A DNA stretch of 22,897 nucleotides from Gnetum montanum. Its lineage: Eukaryota > Streptophyta > Gnetopsida > Gnetales > Gnetaceae. Where the stretch lies: the NCBI GenBank assembly GCA_015680685.1, contig MNCI01004738.1, positions 6,816 to 29,712 on the forward strand, given 5' to 3'. Under the pieces are notes generated by a model. That model searched no databases. It saw nothing but the letters and a program-made list of their open reading frames with translations, and was not told the DNA's origin. This document shows, piece after piece, positions 19,202 to 22,897 of this stretch (positions are counted from its first letter, which is position 1; every line of letters begins with the position of its first letter). A program made the position numbers and the translations under genes.

Positions 19202-20031
19202 GGTAAGTTGCTATGTCACCCTTGTTTTTCAAACTACAGTAATCATTATTGTAATGAAATCCACATCTTTTGCCATTATTTTGGTTGCCGTTTCGGCCAT
19301 TACGCCATCGCCGTTGCTAGTTGCCCACAACAGTTGTACGGATGTTATGCTATAGTTGCATGCAATATCGCCTTGACCACCATTGTTGCGACTACCTTGT
19401 CGTAGGGGTTTGGGTGATTCTGGACAGCTTAGGATAATGTTAGTGTAGCATACACCCTTAAGAGGGTTTGGCCATCTACGAGACTTGATAGCTTGTCACG
19501 TGTTTAATGTAGTGTAGCGCGAGTTATTTTGTACTGTAGAAGTATGGTTGGGATGGTTGTAGCACAATGAATTCTTTCCTTTCTGAATTTTGTAATGTTT
19601 TTATTGCGCTATGCCGATATGTTGTAAGGTTTTTTGGTTGGCTGCATTGCTACGCTGTTGAATTTGTGACATCGCTACGTTACTGGGTTTGTTTCTATTA
19701 AGTTTGCTATGTTGCCATGCTTGTTGTAGTAATGTGTTGATTAAATTGTTGTATTGTTGCACGTCTATCTTTTCTTGTTCATTTGCTACATTACGTGTCA
19801 TCTAAGTGTTGTTGCATTATCTCAGGTTTGATGACTATGCTATGTTGCGAGGCTTGTTTTGTCGTTCTTTGTTTGTGTTTTTATTTTTTAGAGAGATTTG
19901 TGACTGTGAGATCATGCTACGCTACATGCAATGAAATGTCATGCTATGCTATATGCAATTAGAGGGTTACATTACGTTACATGTAAAATTCACTCGTGCA
20001 TAATGCTAATGTCTGATGCTTCATTATGCAG
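19202..20031 (+). other. Predicted 830-bp intron rich in gctac/gctat motifs
   Basis: It runs from a gtaagt donor to the acceptor ttcattatgcag at 20031. It contains no supported gene. It holds an imperfect 27-bp tandem pair (19912-19938 and 19939-19965, 22 of 27 bases alike) built on tcatgctaYgctaYatgcaa. Related atgctaYgYta motifs recur at about 18873, 18907, 19345, 19838 and, in a later intron, 20521. The Y positions mostly alternate CG and TG, as expected from CpG decay. Confidence 0.35.
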
Positions 20032-20481
20032 GGTTATGTTGAAGCCTATCCTGATTGTCCTAGAGATTGTGGGAGTCCTGTGCTGCCTTAGCAAACCGGT
20101 GGCCAATGTCCCTCCTCCCCATGCACGTGTGGAGCAGTAGGTGATCTGGTTTCGGGAGGGTGCACAGGACTTCCTATAGTTCCTACTCCGCCATTTTAGT
20201 ATGATTATTTGGTTACACTTATTAGCGGAGACCACAACCGCAATCACAGAAACCCTGTTGCTTGGGGTAAACCGGGGAATTTTGAAATTTTTGACTGATA
20301 GGTCAATTGGGGGCAAGCAGGCAAAAGGTTCCAACCAGTGCCCAAAAAGCTTGAGATGCTTAAGTTGGATCTGGAAGATGCTTGAGTATAAGTGCTATCA
20401 CTTATACAACACGCTATTCGTTGCCTGTCACATGGGCACCTACTTTCAGAACCCACCTAGAATCGTTTATTATGCTCACGA
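20032..20481 (+). pseudogene. Predicted first coding exon, Cys-rich and broken
   Basis: After the acceptor at 20031, frame 1 reads GYVEAYPDCPRDCGSP, then CPSSPCTCGAVGDL, LVTLISGDHNRNHRNPVAWG and VPKKLEMLKLDLED, with several stops. Near 20375 it must shift by one base to continue as LEYKCYHLYNTLFVACHMG and NPPRIVYYAHE, which ends at a consensus donor (cga|gtgagt, GT at 20482). Eight or more Cys in the first 45 codons suggest a metal-binding or disulphide-rich N-terminal region. The family is unknown. The stops and shift mean this exon is not functional as written, or the gene starts further downstream. Confidence 0.35.
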
Positions 20482-20580
20482 GTGAGTTCTACGAAGGTAT
20501 TTTGTTGCGTTGTGTAATCCATGCTACGCTAGACATAAGTATGAACAGTGTAAATATACATATTTTTTGTTTGTTGCTAG

Positions 20581-20856
20581 GTTTTTTTATTGACAAGAGT
20601 GGTCTCCACGGTGACACAGATGCCTTGGTGTTGGCACAGATGGCCCTGCGAGAGTTTTCCTCTACTGGAAATGTGCATGCCAACGTAATAGGCCATTTTG
20701 GGGGTGATTTTAGAACTTATCCAACCTGGTACTCCAAATTTTATGGGAAGTGTAAAGAGGCTGGTTAGTTGGATAGGGAATGGGCATCCCTCAGGCTACT
20801 CACTGTTGAAGACATGTTGGTGGATCTCCCACCATTTTCCATGCCATTTAAACCTG
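20581..20856 (+). pseudogene. Predicted coding exon, end homologous to the next exon's end
   Basis: The exon lies between acceptor tttgttgctag (20580) and a GT donor at 20857. Its frame reads FFIDKSGLHGDTDALVLAQM, GNVHANVIGHFGG and YPTWYSKFYGKC, has one TAG at 20766, and ends LTVEDMLVDLPPFSMPFKP in phase 1. That last block matches the end of the following exon (LSVEDVERELPQFPLPFGP, 10 of 19 residues identical), where the next phase-1 intron falls at the same place. The join to the previous exon is off by one base, which one T fewer in the run at 20582-20588 would correct. The family is unknown. Confidence 0.4.
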
Positions 20857-20944
20857 GTACACTAAACTATGAATTCACCGTTACATGTTTGAGTGATATT
20901 CATTTTTTGCTAACTTTTTTCTTTTATTTTGCAAACCATTTCAG
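20857..20944 (+). other. Predicted 88-bp phase-1 intron
   Basis: It starts at gtacac and ends with a pyrimidine-rich tract and gcaaaccatttcag. The donor is weak but the acceptor is good. Splicing joins the two frames without a shift (g + tg). Confidence 0.45.
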
Positions 20945-21277
20945 TGGTGAAGAAATCCCAAGAGGTGACTATGATCGTCTCTGGGTGTAATGAGCCCAGC
21001 CTCTTTTTTAAGTACGAGGAGGTGGAGGAGACCTAGTGTTGGCTCTGCAATGGGACCCTTGCCATGCTTGTCCACAACCTTCAGGAGGCCGGGCTCATGG
21101 ACTTATTTTTTTCCATTAACCCGAACGTCCTGCCTACCAAAATGCTTTCCCTAGCCAACTCATTCTCCGAGAAAGCGGAACTCGAGTGGCTGCATGAGGA
21201 TTGGACGCTGGATCCGCCCCTCAGCGTCGAGGACGTGGAGAGAGAACTCCCGCAATTCCCGTTGCCATTTGGCCCCG
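20945..21277 (+). pseudogene. Predicted coding exon, tandem duplicate of the next exon
   Basis: The frame reads KKSQEVTMIVSG, FFKYEEVEE, one TAG at 21034, NLQEAGLMDLFFSINPNV, SLANSFSEKA and finally LSVEDVERELPQFPLPFGP, then a phase-1 donor (g|gtaagg at 21278). Each block has a counterpart in order in the following exon: SREITLTISG, FRYGDIKEA, NIQTAGLMHLFLAATPDV and GLVNSFNAKA. So the exon is a diverged copy of the first third of its neighbour. Apart from the TAG it is open over 110 codons and keeps the block order, so the duplication is old and was probably coding for some time. Confidence 0.5.
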
Positions 21278-21385
21278 GTAAGGTTATTGCGTGTTTTAGT
21301 GGTATTTGCGTAATTGTGAGTTATGCCTATGGCGATAATGTTTGTGTGATGTCTTGTGTTTTTGGCTTGCATTTTTGACTCACAG
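21278..21385 (+). other. Predicted 108-bp phase-1 intron
   Basis: Donor gtaagg follows cccg, and the acceptor is tttttgactcacag. The intron is AT-rich (much lower GC than both flanks) and joins g + tc in frame. Its position matches that of the preceding intron relative to the duplicated protein blocks. Confidence 0.6.
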
Positions 21386-22426
21386 TCAGGGAATCTCGGG
21401 AGATTACCCTTACAATTTCCGGCCGCGAGGCGAGAGATGTCCTCTTTCGTTATGGGGACATCAAAGAGGCACAGCGTTGGCTTGGCCACTCGGCGGCCCC
21501 AGCTGCGGTGGTCACCAACATCCAGACCGCAGGGCTAATGCACCTTTTCCTAGCCGCCACTCCTGACGTTCCCGCCAGCGAGATGATCGGCCTGGTCAAC
21601 TCCTTTAATGCGAAGGCCGACCGTTTCAGCACGCGCGTGCATAACGTGCGTGTGAACTTCGACATCAACGCTCAGCTCTTCTCAGACCTGTTTGGCGTCC
21701 CCTCCAGCGGCCTTCCCGTAAACGTGAAGGCCCAGAGGGGCGTCAAAGTGGAGGCGCTTCTTCAGGAGTGGGCCAGAATCCCTAAGGATACCAAGGGATT
21801 CCCCTGCGAGCAATTCGAGCTGGCGACCGCCAAAACGCTGTATCCCCTTTTTCGGGCCCGTACCTTCCCCAAAACCCTCTCGCAAGCGCGGTTCTTTTCA
21901 GTGGAACAGACGCGTATTATGCGGGAGGTGCTGGAGGAGGGAGCCCGATTTGACTGGGGAAGTCATCTCGCCAAGGGTTTGCGGAGCGAGATGGTCAAGC
22001 TTCGCGAGAAGCTTGAGTCTCGCTTCAATGTGCACCATGCCTTTTTCATCGCTGCCCTCTGGCGGTTTGCTGAGTTTCTGGTCGTTCAAAAGAATGGGGT
22101 CTGGGTACAGCAAGACCGAGACCAACTGTCCAAACCCTGGATCGCCCACATCCTCAGCACTACCCGTGGGCAGGACCCGCCGGAAGGGATCGGAGAATCA
22201 ATGTCCGTGACAACCAAAGGCATGACGGCACCCCGAGTGCGGGGCCTCGACAGTGTAGGCGGGATAATGCCTACCTACACTGGCGATGCCTCGCGGGGGA
22301 AACGCTTGGCAGAGGAAATTGTGGAGCCTGCAGCTCGGCGGAAGAGGCTCCGTGTGGCTGAGGCCCCTGAAGGCGAGGGAGGCCACACCGTTGAGCTTAC
22401 GGTGCAGCGGACTAAGCCTCCGCCTG
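21386..22426 (+). CDS. Main open exon of an unidentified plant protein, transposon-protein-like
   Basis: The frame is open from 21388 to beyond the donor at 22427, some 347 codons, GC-rich and without a defect. The first 65 residues repeat the module of the preceding exon. The middle has RVHNVRVNFD, LFSDLFGVPSSGLPV (about residues 80-110), then YPLFRARTFPKTL and WRFAEFLVVQKNGVWV (about residue 230). This order, a short beta-type block, a GxP loop and a helical part, recalls plant transposon protein domain PF20167, but residue identity cannot be judged here. The C-terminal part is Gly/Arg/Glu-rich with a basic cluster AARRKRLRV (about 22330-22356) that could be a nuclear localisation signal. 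If translation starts inside this exon no ATG lies before the conserved blocks, so it depends on upstream exons or a non-ATG start. The coding nature is well supported; the function is unknown. Confidence 0.6.
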
Positions 22427-22504
22427 GTGAGTGTAAAGCCTGTATACGTAATGTTTAACTTTGACCAGTGGAATTGTGTTTCTAATGCATGAGAATGTAA
22501 ACAG
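22427..22504 (+). other. Predicted 78-bp phase-1 intron
   Basis: The consensus donor gtgagt follows cctg, and the acceptor is gaatgtaaacag. Splicing joins g + ca as an Ala codon and continues the frame without a stop, whereas reading through would end at a TAA (22456). Confidence 0.6.
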
Positions 22505-22746
22505 CAAAAAAGACAGGTCGACTGACCCCTGAGACAGGGGCAATGGTGTTAAAGCGTGGGGAGGGGGCCTCAATTTTGGAAGCAGAGGTCCCGGCTGCTA
22601 GCACGCGTCGTGCGCAGCCTTCATCGCGTAGGGCGGCCCCGGCTGCTAGTGGGAGCCACGTACAGACTGGGGAGGAGGCCCCTGCTACTGGAGCTAGAGA
22701 CGCACAGACCCCAGTGCGTGAAATATTGCTACTGTCACCGGCAGAG
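22505..22746 (+). CDS. Next exon of the same gene, Ala/Arg/Ser-rich
   Basis: The exon continues the frame after splicing: KKTGRLTPETGAMVLKRGEG, then an Ala/Ser/Arg/Pro-rich low-complexity part containing VPAASTRRA and RAAPAASGS, each spanning ccggctgctag, and then REILLLSPAE. It ends in phase 0 at gag|gtaatg. It is probably a disordered linker. No stops occur. Confidence 0.5.
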
Positions 22747-22897
22747 GTAATGAGCGTATGTTGTTTTTTTTTTGTTGTTTTTACGGGTTTTTCCAGAATC
22801 TGTAAACAGGTAATGTCTAACCGAGTTATGTTATAGGAGAAAGGGATGCCTCGACGTCTGCTGCTGCTAACGAAACGTGGAGGGAGTCCCCCGATAC
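22747..22897 (+). CDS. Intron and start of a further exon, cut by the window end
   Basis: A 90-bp intron (22747-22836: gtaatg to gttatgttatag) is followed by an exon that is open in two frames up to the window end. The phase-0 reading starts EKGMPRRLLLL; the other frame, RDASTSAAANETWRE, looks more like the low-complexity exon before it. The gene clearly continues past the window. Confidence 0.35.

Noticed and set aside
21160-22386. Minus-strand frames opposite the large GC-rich exon
   Set aside because: GC-rich coding DNA commonly yields antisense frames; the plus-strand frame has splice sites and an internal duplication that support it.

Overview
This is eukaryotic nuclear DNA from a land plant. 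The evidence is a plant-type PPR gene fragment, Ty3/gypsy and LINE (RTE-type) relics of plant type, GT-AG introns of 78-108 bp, TATA boxes, and a primer-binding site resembling the 3' end of plant tRNA-Asp. The AT-rich sequence with deeply decayed, nested transposons and very few intact genes suits a large, repeat-rich genome, possibly a gymnosperm. That species-level guess is weak. There are two single N positions (3422 and 15519); the second sits in a 68-bp perfect duplication and may mark an assembly flaw.

Layout. 1-540: short repeats, including a 20-bp perfect palindrome next to a 33-bp hairpin. 722-1743: dead LINE on the plus strand, carrying a 66-bp tandem duplication. About 2716-2760: retroelement polypurine tract and LTR start. 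3438-4329: dead RTE-type LINE. 4330-about 5750: LTR-like element, minus orientation, repeated in inverted orientation at about 10430-11856. Between these two copies: a small unidentified gene or pseudogene with a TATA box (7263-7733, minus), an unidentified acidic coding remnant (8383-8953, plus), and a broken PPR gene (8935-9627, minus). 12020-14373: Ty3/gypsy pol on the minus strand (RT, RNase H, integrase). 14374-17816: a plus-strand Ty3/gypsy element with a well-defined 830-bp LTR, tRNA-Asp-type primer-binding site and decayed gag. It begins exactly where the minus-strand pol breaks off, and a second minus-strand pol fragment (17820-18363) lies on its far side, so a nested insertion is likely.

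18366-22897 is the most interesting part. An array of eight diverged AGTTTAAGGT units is followed by a TATA box, a likely spliced leader exon and an intron of about 830 bp. Then comes a multi-exon gene-like locus that runs off the window. Its exons join in a consistent reading phase, and one exon is an evident tandem duplicate of the next, with phase-1 introns at the same place in each copy. The downstream part (21386-22746) is open, GC-rich and CpG-rich, unlike the rest. Its core loosely resembles the plant transposon protein family PF20167 in layout, but I cannot identify it. The upstream exons carry stops and small indels, so this copy is either a pseudogene or a gene whose true start lies further downstream.

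No tRNA or rRNA gene, CRISPR array or bacterial feature was seen.
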